Below are positions 46,117-55,792 of a stretch of DNA of 64,000 nucleotides, one piece after another. The stretch is from positions 1 through 64,000 of the forward strand of contig JBNKDE010000011.1 of NCBI GenBank assembly GCA_050288105.1. The letters run 5' to 3'. Position 1 is the first letter of the stretch. Each line of letters begins with the position of its first letter. The notes below the pieces were generated by a model. The model searched no databases and was not told the origin of the DNA. It worked only from the letters and a program-made list of their open reading frames with translations. The stretch is from JACNJF01 sp050288105 (GTDB lineage: Bacteria > Pseudomonadota > Gammaproteobacteria > GCA-001735895). Position numbers and translations under genes: made by a program.

Positions 46117-47170
46117 GTTGTTAAAACTCGTGCTACTTTATCTGGTAGCTGCCGCAACGGGCTGGATATTCCGTAAGATAGGTATACCTCTGCCCTGGAT
46201 GATAGGCCCGTTAGTATTCAGCGCCATTTTATATATCAGCGGCAAGGCGCAGGCCCCTGTACCGGTGCAGACGCGCCCATTCGGTCAAATGGTAGTCGCT
46301 TCATCGGTGGGTATTTACTTCACACCGGTGGTGCTGCAAAAAGTTTTCGAGTTATCACCCTTACTGGTCGGCATGGCGCTTATCACTGCGTTTTCCGCCA
46401 TTGTGGTAGCCATATTTTTATCCCGCATTTCGGATATAGGGTTGACCCAGGCGATACTGTCAACCTTTCCGACCAGCCCGGTTGAGGCAGCAGTTATGGC
46501 TGAAAAGTTTGGCTTTAATCCCAGCCCCGTGGTGTTATCACAAACACTGCGCATTGCTGCCATTGTAATTCTGATTCCAATCAGTATTTATTCCATTGAT
46601 GGCTGGCCCGACCAGCCAGTCAGTATTACGAAAACCACCGAAATCGGCAGTATGCTGGGGATATTAGTACTTGCTGCAGCCGCTATTTCGGGAGGCGCAT
46701 TTTTCCGATTGATAAAAATGCCTAATCCTTATTTCCTCGGACCACTGGCATTTACCTCCATTCTGTCGGCGCTTGAGTTTAAGCTTACACCCTACCCTGG
46801 AATCGTTCTGGCTCTGGCACAAATCGTTCTCGGCACCTGGCTGGGATCTACATTCAGGCGCGAGTTATTTCAAAAAACAGGACAACTGGTTACCGTATCC
46901 ATGATGACTACTTTGTTACTGTTACTCATTTCGTCTTTTACTGCAGTCGTCATAGCTGAAATTTTTGGTTTGAGCTGGGAAACTCTGGTACTTGGAGCAG
47001 CACCTGGCGGGGTCACCGAAATGGCATTGACTGCGAAATATCTTGGCAAGGATGTGGCGCTCATTACAGCGTTTCAGTTGACGCGAATTTTTATTTTTAT
47101 GCCGAATATCCCCTGGCTGATTCGAGTGGTTAACCGCTGGGAAGCGAGACGATCACGTCGAATAGATTGA
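46106..47170 (+). CDS. AbrB-family membrane protein (putative ammonia monooxygenase-like annotation)
   Basis: ATG 46106, overlapping the hydrolase stop, gives 354 residues with about ten hydrophobic segments in two similar halves (IPLPWMIGPLVFSAIL and NPYFLGPLAFTSIL). These are hallmarks of the AbrB membrane family, whose true function is not established despite database names. A longer frame from 45899 runs out of phase through the hydrolase and is not real. It is probably co-translated with the hydrolase. Confidence 0.85.
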   Translation: MLIRLLKLVLLYLVAAATGWIFRKIGIPLPWMIGPLVFSAILYISGKAQAPVPVQTRPFGQMVVASSVGIYFTPVVLQKVFELSPLLVGMALITAFSAIVVAIFLSRISDIGLTQAILSTFPTSPVEAAVMAEKFGFNPSPVVLSQTLRIAAIVILIPISIYSIDGWPDQPVSITKTTEIGSMLGILVLAAAAISGGAFFRLIKMPNPYFLGPLAFTSILSALEFKLTPYPGIVLALAQIVLGTWLGSTFRRELFQKTGQLVTVSMMTTLLLLLISSFTAVVIAEIFGLSWETLVLGAAPGGVTEMALTAKYLGKDVALITAFQLTRIFIFMPNIPWLIRVVNRWEARRSRRID

Positions 47171-47261
47171 TTACCCAATCTCAGCAGCTTTTTTAAAGTA
47201 CAACATTAAACTCCACTATCTAAGTACTTGACCAAAAGTCATTTTCTACTAACAATGCGCT

Positions 47262-48143
47262 ATGGCAAATTACTTACCCCCGTTAAATCCGTTAAAGGCA
47301 TTTGAAGCTGCTGCAAGGCACTGTAACCTCACCCTGGCAGCTGAAGAAATGCACGTCTCCCAGGTCGCGATCAGTCGTCAGGTGAAAGTTCTGGAAGATT
47401 ATCTTGAAGTGATGTTGTTTCGACGTCTGCACCGTGGCATCGAACTGACAGAAGAAGGCAAGCAACTGTATGAAGGAATAACTAAAGCCTTTATGGATAT
47501 CGCAAATGCCTCGCGTCGGGTTTCACGACGGGGAAGAAGGGACATTTTGGCGATTCAGTCCTATACCACCTTTTCTCAACGATGGCTCATCCCGCGTTTG
47601 ATCGATTTTCACGATGCAAATCCTAATATTGAAGTGCGCCTGTCATCTTCGACCTCTCCGGTAAATTTTGAAACCCAGAACCTGGATGCAGCGATCCGCT
47701 CAGGAAATGGGGACTGGAGTGATATGAATTTTGAGAAACTGGCAGATATCGAGCTGATTCCTGTCTGTTCGAACAATTTACGTGAATCTCTTCCACTGGA
47801 ATCAGCTCAGGATCTCAAAAAAGCGAGACTCCTGCACTCGATGGCTCGCCCCAATGACTGGGCTTGCTGGATTAAGGCCAACGGTGTAAATATTGACCCT
47901 GAGCCCGGTATCCGTTTTGAAAATTCAGCTCTTGCTTATGAAGCAGCCAGTCTTGATATCGGTATTGCAATCGCTGTTAAGGTGTTTGTTAACAGGCAAT
48001 TAGAGCTTGGTAGTATGGTGGCCCCATTTGACACGACCTGCCAGACCGGCGAGGGTTATTACATCACCTGGCCAAAAAATATTACACCCTCATCGTCGCT
48101 GGAGAAATTCATAAACTGGCTCAGAGAGCAGATTGCGAACTAG
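47262..48143 (+). CDS. LysR-family regulator, GcvA-like
   Basis: This 293-residue protein has an N-terminal winged helix (PLNPLKAFEAAARHCNLTLAAEEMHVSQVAISRQVKVLED, GcvA subfamily style) and a periplasmic-binding-like effector domain from about residue 90. It lies 90 bases after the AbrB gene and is convergent with the acyl-CoA synthetase gene. It could regulate either the hydrolase/AbrB pair or the catabolic genes downstream. Confidence 0.93.
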   Translation: MANYLPPLNPLKAFEAAARHCNLTLAAEEMHVSQVAISRQVKVLEDYLEVMLFRRLHRGIELTEEGKQLYEGITKAFMDIANASRRVSRRGRRDILAIQSYTTFSQRWLIPRLIDFHDANPNIEVRLSSSTSPVNFETQNLDAAIRSGNGDWSDMNFEKLADIELIPVCSNNLRESLPLESAQDLKKARLLHSMARPNDWACWIKANGVNIDPEPGIRFENSALAYEAASLDIGIAIAVKVFVNRQLELGSMVAPFDTTCQTGEGYYITWPKNITPSSSLEKFINWLREQIAN

Positions 48144-48193
48144 AACCCAGGCCTGATCTGCACCGGGCCTGAATCCATAGCATTCAAAAAAAT

Positions 48194-50269
48194 TCAGGCC
48201 AGAACGATCAAACCATCACCTGAACGCACACCCTGCCCTTCAGGTAGTACAAATATCGGGTTGATTTCAGCTTCTAATAAACGCTCATCTAGTGCCGTTA
48301 CCATTTCAGCAAAATTCAATATGGCCTCGACCAGGGCATCAATATCCGCAAGTGGACGCCCACGGAACCCTTTAAGTAACGCAGAACATTTGAGACTGTT
48401 AATCATATCCAGTACCTGAGGACGATCCAGAGGCAGTAGACGGATGGCAACATCCTGATAAAGTTCGGTGGTGACACCCCCGGCACCCAGCAAGATATAA
48501 GCACCCAGTTGTGGATCACGGTTAAAACCCAGAATCAGCTCCACCCCACCACGCACCAGCTCCTGTACCAGGAATCCATCGATGTTGGCCGAGCTATGCT
48601 TTTTAATATTTTCCAGCATTTCATGACAGGTTTTTGTTACATCCTCTGGTTCGACACCCACGACAACACCACCAACTTCTGATTTGTGCAGGATTTCATT
48701 CGACAAAATCTTGATCACTACGGGAGCTCCGAACTCTGCGGCAACCTTCCCCGCCTCTTCAGCGCTGGAGACTGCGCTTTCTCTGGTGACGGTAACACCG
48801 AAGCGCGCGAGTAATTCCTTGGCGTGTGCTTCATTCAAGGCACCTGCGGCAAAATCGCTACAATCTACTACCCGACGCGCCTCAGAACTCATCACCTGCT
48901 GATGCGAAGATGGCTGCATAGCCAGCAGTGCAGCTGCACAACTTTCTGGTGCCGCATACGCAGGTATCGCATTCTGGTTAAGATGCTTGACGATGCCCGG
49001 CGCTTCGGGACTGACATAGGCCATCATGGGCTTATCGGTAAGCGCCATAGACTCCAGCAAGGGTCGTGCGACCACATCAGGCTGGCCTATTGAGGATGAG
49101 CCTACAACGGTCACTATCGCGTCATAAGACGCACTCTGAGCGAGGATATTAAGGATAGAACGAAATAGATCTGGACGCAGACCCGCTAACGTGACATCGA
49201 TAGGGTTTCTATCCAGCACTGCCTCCTTTAAATCAAGTGCAAGTAACTTGTCGGAGGTCTGTTGATCAGGTGCTGGCATTTCCAGACCGCAGAGGCCAAC
49301 ATTATCTGCCACGATGGTGGCCGCCCCACCGGTTGAGGTCACGATAGCGACTCGTTTACCCTGCATACTACGGCCACTGGCAAATGCGGCTGGAATATCC
49401 AGTAAATCGGCAAAGGTTTGCGCGCGTACTATGCCCAGTTGGGTAAACAATGCATCATAAACTTCATCAGCTCCAGCCAGGGCTCCGGTATGCGATACCG
49501 CAGAATTAGCACCGGATTCAGAGCGCCCTATCTTGTATGCAACAATACGCTTGCCTGCTGCAATCACACGTTGCGCGGCCTGACGAAATTTGGACGCATT
49601 ACGAATGGTTTCAAGATACAGTGCAATAACCGTTGTGGAATCATCATCCACCAGCGCATCCAGAAAATCTGCAACCTCAAGGTCTGATTCATTCCCGGTT
49701 GCTACCAGTTTGGAAAAGCCAATCCCACGTGCAACTGCGCGTGAAAGCAGTGATCCAAGGATGCCACCGCTTTGCGAGATCAACGCTATATTGCCGGATT
49801 GAAAATCCTCCATTTCCATCGCGCCGCTGGCGGTCAACATAATGCCATCAGTCAGGTTGACCAGGCCGATGGTATTTGGCCCTAGAATGCGCATACTGCC
49901 TGCTGCTTCGCGTAACTCTGCCTGGCGCCGGCGACCTTCTTCGCCCGCTTCACCAAAACCACTTGCCAGCACCACAGCAGTTTTGGTTCCTGCTTCGGCA
50001 AGTTGGCGTACAGAATCTATGACGCGATTAGCCCCAACAAGCACAAGACCCAGTTCCGGAGTTTCGGGCAGGCTTGAAACATCGGGGTAACATTTAAGGT
50101 CACCAACCGATTCATATCGTGGATTAACAGGATAGATCTGACCAGCATAACCATGACGCAGCAGATAACTGACCGGTCGCCCGGTTAACTTGGTCATGTC
50201 AGAAGAGGCTCCAACTATTGCAACGCTGGAGGGATTAAACAGGGCTTTCATTGCACTCATGTCGGTCAC
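48194..50269 (-). CDS. ADP-forming acyl-CoA synthetase (acetate-CoA ligase type, single chain)
   Basis: This 691-residue protein contains a CoA-binding domain (NPSSVAIVGASSDMTKLTGRP), succinyl-CoA-ligase-like domains with SHTGALAGADEVYDALF, and a C-terminal ATP-grasp_5 domain (about 470-690: EAHAKELLARFGVTVTRE, GFNRDPQLGAYILLGAGG). Such enzymes interconvert acyl-CoA and ADP with free acid and ATP. A GTG at 50269 follows directly after the enoyl-CoA hydratase stop; ATG 50260 is an alternative. It is the last step of the hydratase operon. Confidence 0.9.
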   Translation of the reverse strand: MTDMSAMKALFNPSSVAIVGASSDMTKLTGRPVSYLLRHGYAGQIYPVNPRYESVGDLKCYPDVSSLPETPELGLVLVGANRVIDSVRQLAEAGTKTAVVLASGFGEAGEEGRRRQAELREAAGSMRILGPNTIGLVNLTDGIMLTASGAMEMEDFQSGNIALISQSGGILGSLLSRAVARGIGFSKLVATGNESDLEVADFLDALVDDDSTTVIALYLETIRNASKFRQAAQRVIAAGKRIVAYKIGRSESGANSAVSHTGALAGADEVYDALFTQLGIVRAQTFADLLDIPAAFASGRSMQGKRVAIVTSTGGAATIVADNVGLCGLEMPAPDQQTSDKLLALDLKEAVLDRNPIDVTLAGLRPDLFRSILNILAQSASYDAIVTVVGSSSIGQPDVVARPLLESMALTDKPMMAYVSPEAPGIVKHLNQNAIPAYAAPESCAAALLAMQPSSHQQVMSSEARRVVDCSDFAAGALNEAHAKELLARFGVTVTRESAVSSAEEAGKVAAEFGAPVVIKILSNEILHKSEVGGVVVGVEPEDVTKTCHEMLENIKKHSSANIDGFLVQELVRGGVELILGFNRDPQLGAYILLGAGGVTTELYQDVAIRLLPLDRPQVLDMINSLKCSALLKGFRGRPLADIDALVEAILNFAEMVTALDERLLEAEINPIFVLPEGQGVRSGDGLIVLA

Positions 50270-51070
50270 CTATTTACCGGCTTTATTCAGAAAGTCTTCA
50301 ACAGACTGGCGATGTTCCGATGTGGTGTAGCAGATCGCCTGTGCTTCACGACCGAGTGCAAAAATCTGTTCATCTGTACTCTCGAAGGTTTTGTCGAGGA
50401 TCTGTTTGGTCAGTGCAACTGATGCCGCTGAACCTATGGTCAATTCTTCTGCCCAGGTCTGGGCTTCCTGCAGTAAGCTTTCTGCAGGCGCAATGCGATC
50501 AATCATACCTATCTGCAGTGCTTCAGCGGGCTCTACAACACGGGCTGTTAGAATCAGTTCTTTTGCACGTGCAAGACCCACGCGTCTGGGCAGGAAGTAC
50601 ATACCGCCACCATCCGACACCAGACCGCGTTTTAAAAAGCTCATCGACATTTTTGCGTATTCAGAGGCGATAATGAAATCGCAGGCCAACGCCATATCAA
50701 GACCCAAACCAAAAGCAGCACCATTCATCGCCGCTATAACCGGTTTTGCCAGGCCATGGATGACTGCAACCCCTTTATGTGTACTCTGCTGACGTTTCCA
50801 GCCATTGAAAGCAACTTCTCCGGCGGGTGCTTCCAGACGTGCACGCATGCCACCGATATCACCTCCTGAACAAAAGCCTTTACCCTCACCTGTCAGGATC
50901 ACTGCGCGAATCGATGCATCGACCGCAACCTGCTCAAAAGCGTTAATCAATTCAGCGCGCATTTGATCATTAATGGCATTTCTAACTTCTGGACGGTTTA
51001 ATTTAATGGTGGCAATGCCATTGTTAACTGACACGATGATAAATTCGGCGGATTCTGATATCGCATTCAT
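50270..51070 (-). CDS. Enoyl-CoA hydratase/isomerase family protein
   Basis: This crotonase-fold protein (266 residues) has the oxyanion-hole segments GKGFCSGGDIGGM and NGAAFGLGLDMALACDF. A catalytic-region glutamate is not obvious: the segment FLKRGLVSDGGGMYFLPRRVG has Asp/Gly where hydratases usually have Glu, so an isomerase or other crotonase activity is possible. It lies directly upstream of the ADP-forming acyl-CoA synthetase. Confidence 0.9.
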   Translation of the reverse strand: MNAISESAEFIIVSVNNGIATIKLNRPEVRNAINDQMRAELINAFEQVAVDASIRAVILTGEGKGFCSGGDIGGMRARLEAPAGEVAFNGWKRQQSTHKGVAVIHGLAKPVIAAMNGAAFGLGLDMALACDFIIASEYAKMSMSFLKRGLVSDGGGMYFLPRRVGLARAKELILTARVVEPAEALQIGMIDRIAPAESLLQEAQTWAEELTIGSAASVALTKQILDKTFESTDEQIFALGREAQAICYTTSEHRQSVEDFLNKAGK

Positions 51071-51290
51071 ATTCGTTCTCTTCCTCTTATGGTGTTATCT
51101 ACTTTTTCAAGCTTTTATTTCAGGTCGATTCAACCCATTGTCGCCCTGGACGTGATTTCTCTAATAACAGCAGTGTAAATGAAACAACCTACTGCTTTGC
51201 ACCGAGAAAAAGCTGCCGGTAGGCCAATAAAAAGTAATGGATAGATATGTTGCGAGAAGGCCCTGGTGATTTAATTAGAACTGGGCTGGT

Positions 51291-51313
51291 AAAAACTCCT
51301 GGCTCAGGCCAGG
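51291..51313 (-). terminator. Hairpin terminator after the small lipoprotein gene
   Basis: On the minus strand CCTGGC pairs with GCCAGG around CTGA and is followed by AGTTTTT. It lies 35 bases past the stop of the lipoprotein gene and would end the porin-lipoprotein transcript. Confidence 0.65.
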
Positions 51314-51347
51314 TATGCCAGAGCAGGATTTGATGCGAGAATATTGA

Positions 51348-51671
51348 TTATTGAGCCTCTACATTCTTTTTCCATAACGTATAAGCTTTAAATTCCTGAT
51401 AAGCCGGCGAATTTACAGCTTGTTCATGTTTCCACTCCTGATATAGCAGAAACTCCTGATACGCAGGATCAGGAGCAGTATTTTCACTGGCGGGGTTTAG
51501 AGTATCTGTTTTTTGCGTGTCGCCAATTTGATTTGGCAAAAGAAGATTCGGATCTATCTTTGAATCATTTTCTTCCAGATCCCATTGATCCTGTGCGGGT
51601 CCGGTAATCGTACAACCCTGGATCAACAAAAATAAGAATAAAGCGAGAAACATTTTCTGCATAAGTGACAT
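51348..51671 (-). CDS. Small lipoprotein with tandem YQEF motifs
   Basis: This is a 107-residue protein with signal peptide and lipobox LIQGC (lipidation at the Cys of GCTITG). The mature part is hydrophilic, rich in Asp and Asn, and ends with two similar segments, PAYQEFLLYQEWK and PAYQEFKAYTLWKK. I do not recognise the family. It is 76 bases downstream of the porin gene and may be co-transcribed with it, suggesting a role at the outer membrane. Confidence 0.75.
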   Translation of the reverse strand: MSLMQKMFLALFLFLLIQGCTITGPAQDQWDLEENDSKIDPNLLLPNQIGDTQKTDTLNPASENTAPDPAYQEFLLYQEWKHEQAVNSPAYQEFKAYTLWKKNVEAQ

Positions 51672-51747
51672 TGAATGATAGCGAGTTAAATTATGATTTT
51701 AACCGGAAGTCCTTTTCCAATTAAGTTATCAAAAAAGGTTTATCGCA

Positions 51748-52680
51748 TTAAAATTTAATACGCGTTCCTATACCCATTGCGTTTCCGTTGGAGTTATCGG
51801 CATTAGTGTAATCCATGCTATTGAAATAGATATCAATGCCTTTACTAACTTGCCATATTGCACTCAGCATGCTCATTTCATCACCACCTTCCTCTTTTCC
51901 TTTACCATAAGCCACAGTGACGTTTTTAACTACATCATAGCCCAACATTATCCAGTCGACATTATCGTTACCTGTATTCGTGTCATCCTCGCCATAGGAG
52001 TAACTTGCACTGATGCCAGATGAATGTTTATAGGCAATTGAGTAACTTGTGCGGGCTACAGTACGATCGACAAACCCAAAACGGGCATCAAGCGTTCCAT
52101 CTAGATTCTTGTTTTTATAACGTACAGCAAATTCATTGGTATCTGCATTATCCATAGATATTGCAAAACTAACACCACTAAAATTTGGGGAGTCATAACG
52201 TAGACGATTCTGACGACTTATAGCATCTTTGGTACGATAACCTACCCCGGTTGAGCCACGGAACAATAATTCTGAGATACCGCCACCGAGGAAGTTAATT
52301 AAGCTGAAAGCTTCGAATGTATCGTTCGCAGCACCATCGCCTTTACCCAGGCCAATTTTACCAAATCCCCCTGAGAACCAGACATCTGAGTAACGCACTT
52401 CAGTAATTAACTGGTCAGACAGATCTGATGAAGAATTGTCCTGTGCCTGTATTTCATAACGGAATCCAGCTTTAAAATCATCATTTATTGCCTGTGTTCC
52501 CTTTATACGCAATCTTGAACCGGAGGTGTTATTATCAACAAATGTTGGGTCTTTGATATCACCACCAAAGACTACCGCCGAATTCACCTGGCCTGAGAAT
52601 GTAAAGTCAACCGCGCTAGCTTGAGATGAAACCGCCAGCATGCAGGCCGATGTAGCCAATACTAATAATTCTTTATTCAT
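51748..52680 (-). CDS. Outer-membrane porin (Gram-negative porin family)
   Basis: This 310-residue protein has a signal peptide (cleavage near SSQASAVDF) and then beta-strand alternation typical of general porins, ending in MGIGTRIKF with the C-terminal Phe needed for BAM assembly. It probably admits small solutes to the periplasm. Its location in a transporter-rich catabolic region suggests a role in uptake of the same substrate. Confidence 0.9.
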   Translation of the reverse strand: MNKELLVLATSACMLAVSSQASAVDFTFSGQVNSAVVFGGDIKDPTFVDNNTSGSRLRIKGTQAINDDFKAGFRYEIQAQDNSSSDLSDQLITEVRYSDVWFSGGFGKIGLGKGDGAANDTFEAFSLINFLGGGISELLFRGSTGVGYRTKDAISRQNRLRYDSPNFSGVSFAISMDNADTNEFAVRYKNKNLDGTLDARFGFVDRTVARTSYSIAYKHSSGISASYSYGEDDTNTGNDNVDWIMLGYDVVKNVTVAYGKGKEEGGDEMSMLSAIWQVSKGIDIYFNSMDYTNADNSNGNAMGIGTRIKF

Positions 52681-53101
52681 TTTTTATCCTCGCTAATGTT
52701 ATAAATATTTATGGCTTTAAATTGACTAACACACTTATTAAGCCGGTTAACTTTTCTTCAATCAGGTAAGCATAAGTTTTCTAACCAAAATAAAATGTAT
52801 TAACCAAAAAACCTATAATACAGAACGCTTTGCGTGGTTACAGAAACTATAAATTAGGCATTGATATACAAAATGTTTAAGGGGCCATTGTGGTTATTAA
52901 AGTTAAATCAATGCAGTTAATACTTGCGAAACCTATGAATAAATTAGGCTTCATGAGGTAATGAAATGAGATTTTTTGATCAAACAAAAATTTGCAGGTA
53001 ATAGCGGACTACTGTGAATTCTGATACACATGTAGCTGTTGAAGAGATTGGCTTAGTCAGTCAAACAAAATTGTTAAGAAACCTCTGATTAATCCAGGAA
53101 T
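52681..53101. promoter_or_regulatory. Non-coding region upstream of the porin gene
   Basis: About 420 AT-rich bases separate the porin start from the end of the MmgE/PrpD gene. No gene is visible on either strand. The porin promoter must lie here, but I cannot point to individual elements. Confidence 0.4.
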
Positions 53102-54451
53102 CTACTGGCGAAAAGTCACCACCCCAGGCAATGTATTCCCCTGCAGGATTTGATGGCGTAGCTGCTGTATAGATGCATCATCCAGAACAGTAACTGCCAG
53201 TTCATCAAATTTATCGATCAGCTCCTGGTCAGTTAACGGGTCTTCGGGGTCTCCCTTGCGGCCAGGCTGGAAATGTTTCAATTCACGACCATCGCACAGT
53301 GTGACTGTGAGTCGGGCCATTCTACGTTTCGGGTAGTCGGCAGCCAGGTCTTGTGCCAGTGAGACGCTAATCTTGCTCATCAACTGGCGTATTTCTGTAT
53401 TTTCCAGCGCCGCCGGTTTGAAGGCTTCCAGACGTACACTGCCGAGAATCATTTGTGCAGCCAGACAATACTGAAGGCTAAAACGTGCATCCTGTGCAGA
53501 AGACGCATCGGGACGATTACACATTTGATAGGTTGCTGCATAGCCTTCGACATGAATATGAGCGATATCCGCTGCTTCGAATACACACTGTTGCATCATA
53601 AGCTGCAATCCATCGAGTGCCGGAAAGATATGACCGCAACAGCCATGATTCTTCACCGTCATGCGCGTAATGGCTGACCATTCACCTATACCTTCCAGCG
53701 CTGCATTCCAGTCACCACTGGAGTCACTGGTTGCTGCAGCAAATCCATTTTCCCCGTGCAAGGCATCGCCAGCCGCAGTCACACCTGCGGACGCTGCATA
53801 GGCAGCCAGTAATCCCGCATCAGCTGCATGCCCGGGGTGCATGGCTTTTGCCATCCCTTCACCCTGCAGGTTCTGTTGATGCCCCCCTGCAAAACTGCTT
53901 GCCAGGTTGATCGCATGCACTATCTGCTCCTGCGTACATTGCAACAGCATAGCAGCGGATACCGCAGCACCAATGCTACCGACGGTTGAAGTGGTATGCC
54001 AATACCGATAATGGCTGGGCTGGATGGCCAGCGAAATGCGACAGCCCACCTCGTATCCGGCGATCACTGCGCGTTGGAATGAAGGTAGTGAAACATCAAG
54101 ATCCTGTGCCAGCGCAAGCGCAGCCGATACGGTTGGGCTACCGGGATGGTAGCCTCCATCGCGAAAGATATCGTCAAACTCAACGGTATGACTGGCAGTG
54201 GCATTGAGCAGTGCCGCATGACGCGCAGAGGTGGCTTTTCCATCCACATAACAGATTGCTCGCCCTGCCCCTGATGCCGAAGAAGAAAATGCATTAGCCA
54301 GCAAGGTCGCAGGAGGTAATACACAACCAGGTAAGGTAGTCGCAAACCAGTCGAGCAGTACACGGCGCGTTGCCCATTGTATATCGGCAGTTAAAGGCTG
54401 ATGTTGCCAGCTTGCCGCGACTGCGGCCAGCTCCATGGCTGGATTGCGCAT
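53102..54451 (-). CDS. MmgE/PrpD family protein
   Basis: This 449-residue protein belongs to the 2-methylcitrate dehydratase/cis-aconitate decarboxylase fold (SHTVEFDDIFRDGGYHPGSP, NHGCCGHIFPALDG, GRKGDPEDPLTDQEL). Members dehydrate or decarboxylate tricarboxylates, or remain uncharacterised. ATG 54451 follows a GAGAG site; a TTG at 54472 is weaker. It lies 57 bases downstream of a CoA-transferase gene, suggesting a CoA-linked organic acid pathway. Confidence 0.9.
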   Translation of the reverse strand: MRNPAMELAAVAASWQHQPLTADIQWATRRVLLDWFATTLPGCVLPPATLLANAFSSSASGAGRAICYVDGKATSARHAALLNATASHTVEFDDIFRDGGYHPGSPTVSAALALAQDLDVSLPSFQRAVIAGYEVGCRISLAIQPSHYRYWHTTSTVGSIGAAVSAAMLLQCTQEQIVHAINLASSFAGGHQQNLQGEGMAKAMHPGHAADAGLLAAYAASAGVTAAGDALHGENGFAAATSDSSGDWNAALEGIGEWSAITRMTVKNHGCCGHIFPALDGLQLMMQQCVFEAADIAHIHVEGYAATYQMCNRPDASSAQDARFSLQYCLAAQMILGSVRLEAFKPAALENTEIRQLMSKISVSLAQDLAADYPKRRMARLTVTLCDGRELKHFQPGRKGDPEDPLTDQELIDKFDELAVTVLDDASIQQLRHQILQGNTLPGVVTFRQ

Positions 54452-54508
54452 GTGGTTTTCTCTCTGTTTCAAGATAATGAGGTCAGCGACTGGCCAACAA
54501 CCCTGGTA

Positions 54509-55705
54509 CTAATTGATGACGCCAGTAGCTCGTAATGCTTCGAGTTGCTCCGCAGTATAACCGATAGATTCCAGTATCTCTGCCGTCTGCGCACCCACCG
54601 GCTGAGGTGGGAAATCCAGCCCCGGCATACTTTCAGACATGCGTATGGCCGATACCGGGACCGTTAAGCCATCCAGTTCATTGCCTGGCAAATGGTGGGT
54701 ATGAAACAGATTGCGCGTTTGTATTTGTTCATCCGCTAGCGTTTCTTGCAGTCGACGAATACGCGCTGCGGGAATACGTCGACTACGAAAAAAGTCTTCC
54801 CAGTAGTCTGCAGGTTTGCTTTTTATGATCTCAGCAAGCACTGCACTTTCTTCTGCATGGGCATCCAGACGTTGGTTATTATCGGTTTTTACCATGTCTT
54901 CCCGACCCAGTGCCTGCCATAGATTTTTTTGCTGTTGCAGGTTTGATGCAGCAATCATCATAGGGGCATCGGCTGCCTCGTAACCGCCGATAGTAGCAAA
55001 TGGAAAGCGGTTGCCTTTGGGCTCGGGATGACTACCGTTCCATAGATAGCCAGTGAGATGAGAACTACTCAGCATCAGCGCAACATCCAGCATGGAAACA
55101 TCAATAAACTGACCTTTACCATCCGACCTTTCTCGCTGAAATAGCGCTGCAGAGATGGCAAATGCCGCCATTGTTCCAGTTGCATAATCTACCACTGGTG
55201 CCCCGCTTTTCAGCGCCTGACCCTGAGTGAAACCGGTCATAGCCATCATGCCGGAAAAGGCTTGTACTATATTGTCATAGCCAGTTTGATTACGTCTTGG
55301 ACCCGTCGCTCCAAAGGCTGAAATCGAGCAATAGATTAATGCAGGGTTGATGCTGGACAGCTCTTTATAGCCCAAGCCCAGGGCTTCGAATGATCCGGGA
55401 CGATAGTTTTCTACAAACACATCGGCGGTCTTGATCAGCTTCTTAAGTGCCTGCTGCCCATCAGGCGTTTTCAAATCCAGCGCCAGCGCCTTCTTGTTTG
55501 AAGCTTGCGCCATAAACGCAGTCCCCATCCTGCTATCACTCAAGCCCCGGTCGGAGCCCTGCATGCGAGCCTGATCTGGATCCTGAGGTGCTTCAACCTT
55601 GATCACCTCAGCACCCAGAGTCGCCATCTGATAACTGGCAAAAGGCCCCGCAAGCACGTGAGTGGTGTCTATGATTCGAATATTTGAAAAGGCCTTCTTA
55701 TTCAC
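54509..55705 (-). CDS. CaiB/BaiF family CoA-transferase
   Basis: This 398-residue class III CoA-transferase has the N-terminal IDTTHVLAGPFASYQMATLGAEVIKVE motif and the catalytic-aspartate region (GYDNIVQAFSGMMAMTGF). It transfers CoA between organic acids. It starts with GTG 55705 behind GGAG. It sits between a TctC binding-protein gene and an MmgE/PrpD gene, fitting activation of an imported carboxylate. Confidence 0.92.
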   Translation of the reverse strand: MNKKAFSNIRIIDTTHVLAGPFASYQMATLGAEVIKVEAPQDPDQARMQGSDRGLSDSRMGTAFMAQASNKKALALDLKTPDGQQALKKLIKTADVFVENYRPGSFEALGLGYKELSSINPALIYCSISAFGATGPRRNQTGYDNIVQAFSGMMAMTGFTQGQALKSGAPVVDYATGTMAAFAISAALFQRERSDGKGQFIDVSMLDVALMLSSSHLTGYLWNGSHPEPKGNRFPFATIGGYEAADAPMMIAASNLQQQKNLWQALGREDMVKTDNNQRLDAHAEESAVLAEIIKSKPADYWEDFFRSRRIPAARIRRLQETLADEQIQTRNLFHTHHLPGNELDGLTVPVSAIRMSESMPGLDFPPQPVGAQTAEILESIGYTAEQLEALRATGVIN

Positions 55706-55792
55706 CCATGTTCTCCGCCTGTGTAAAGGTGTCTGTTTACTGGCATAACGCTTTATATCTCACTAGTCCAGACACAGCTCTACTTTCTCTGA

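Noticed and set aside
48166..48200. Inverted repeat GGCCTGAAT/ATTCAGGCC at the LysR/acyl-CoA synthetase junction as a terminator
   Set aside because: Neither strand has a T-tract after the stem, and one arm overlaps the stop codon of the synthetase gene.
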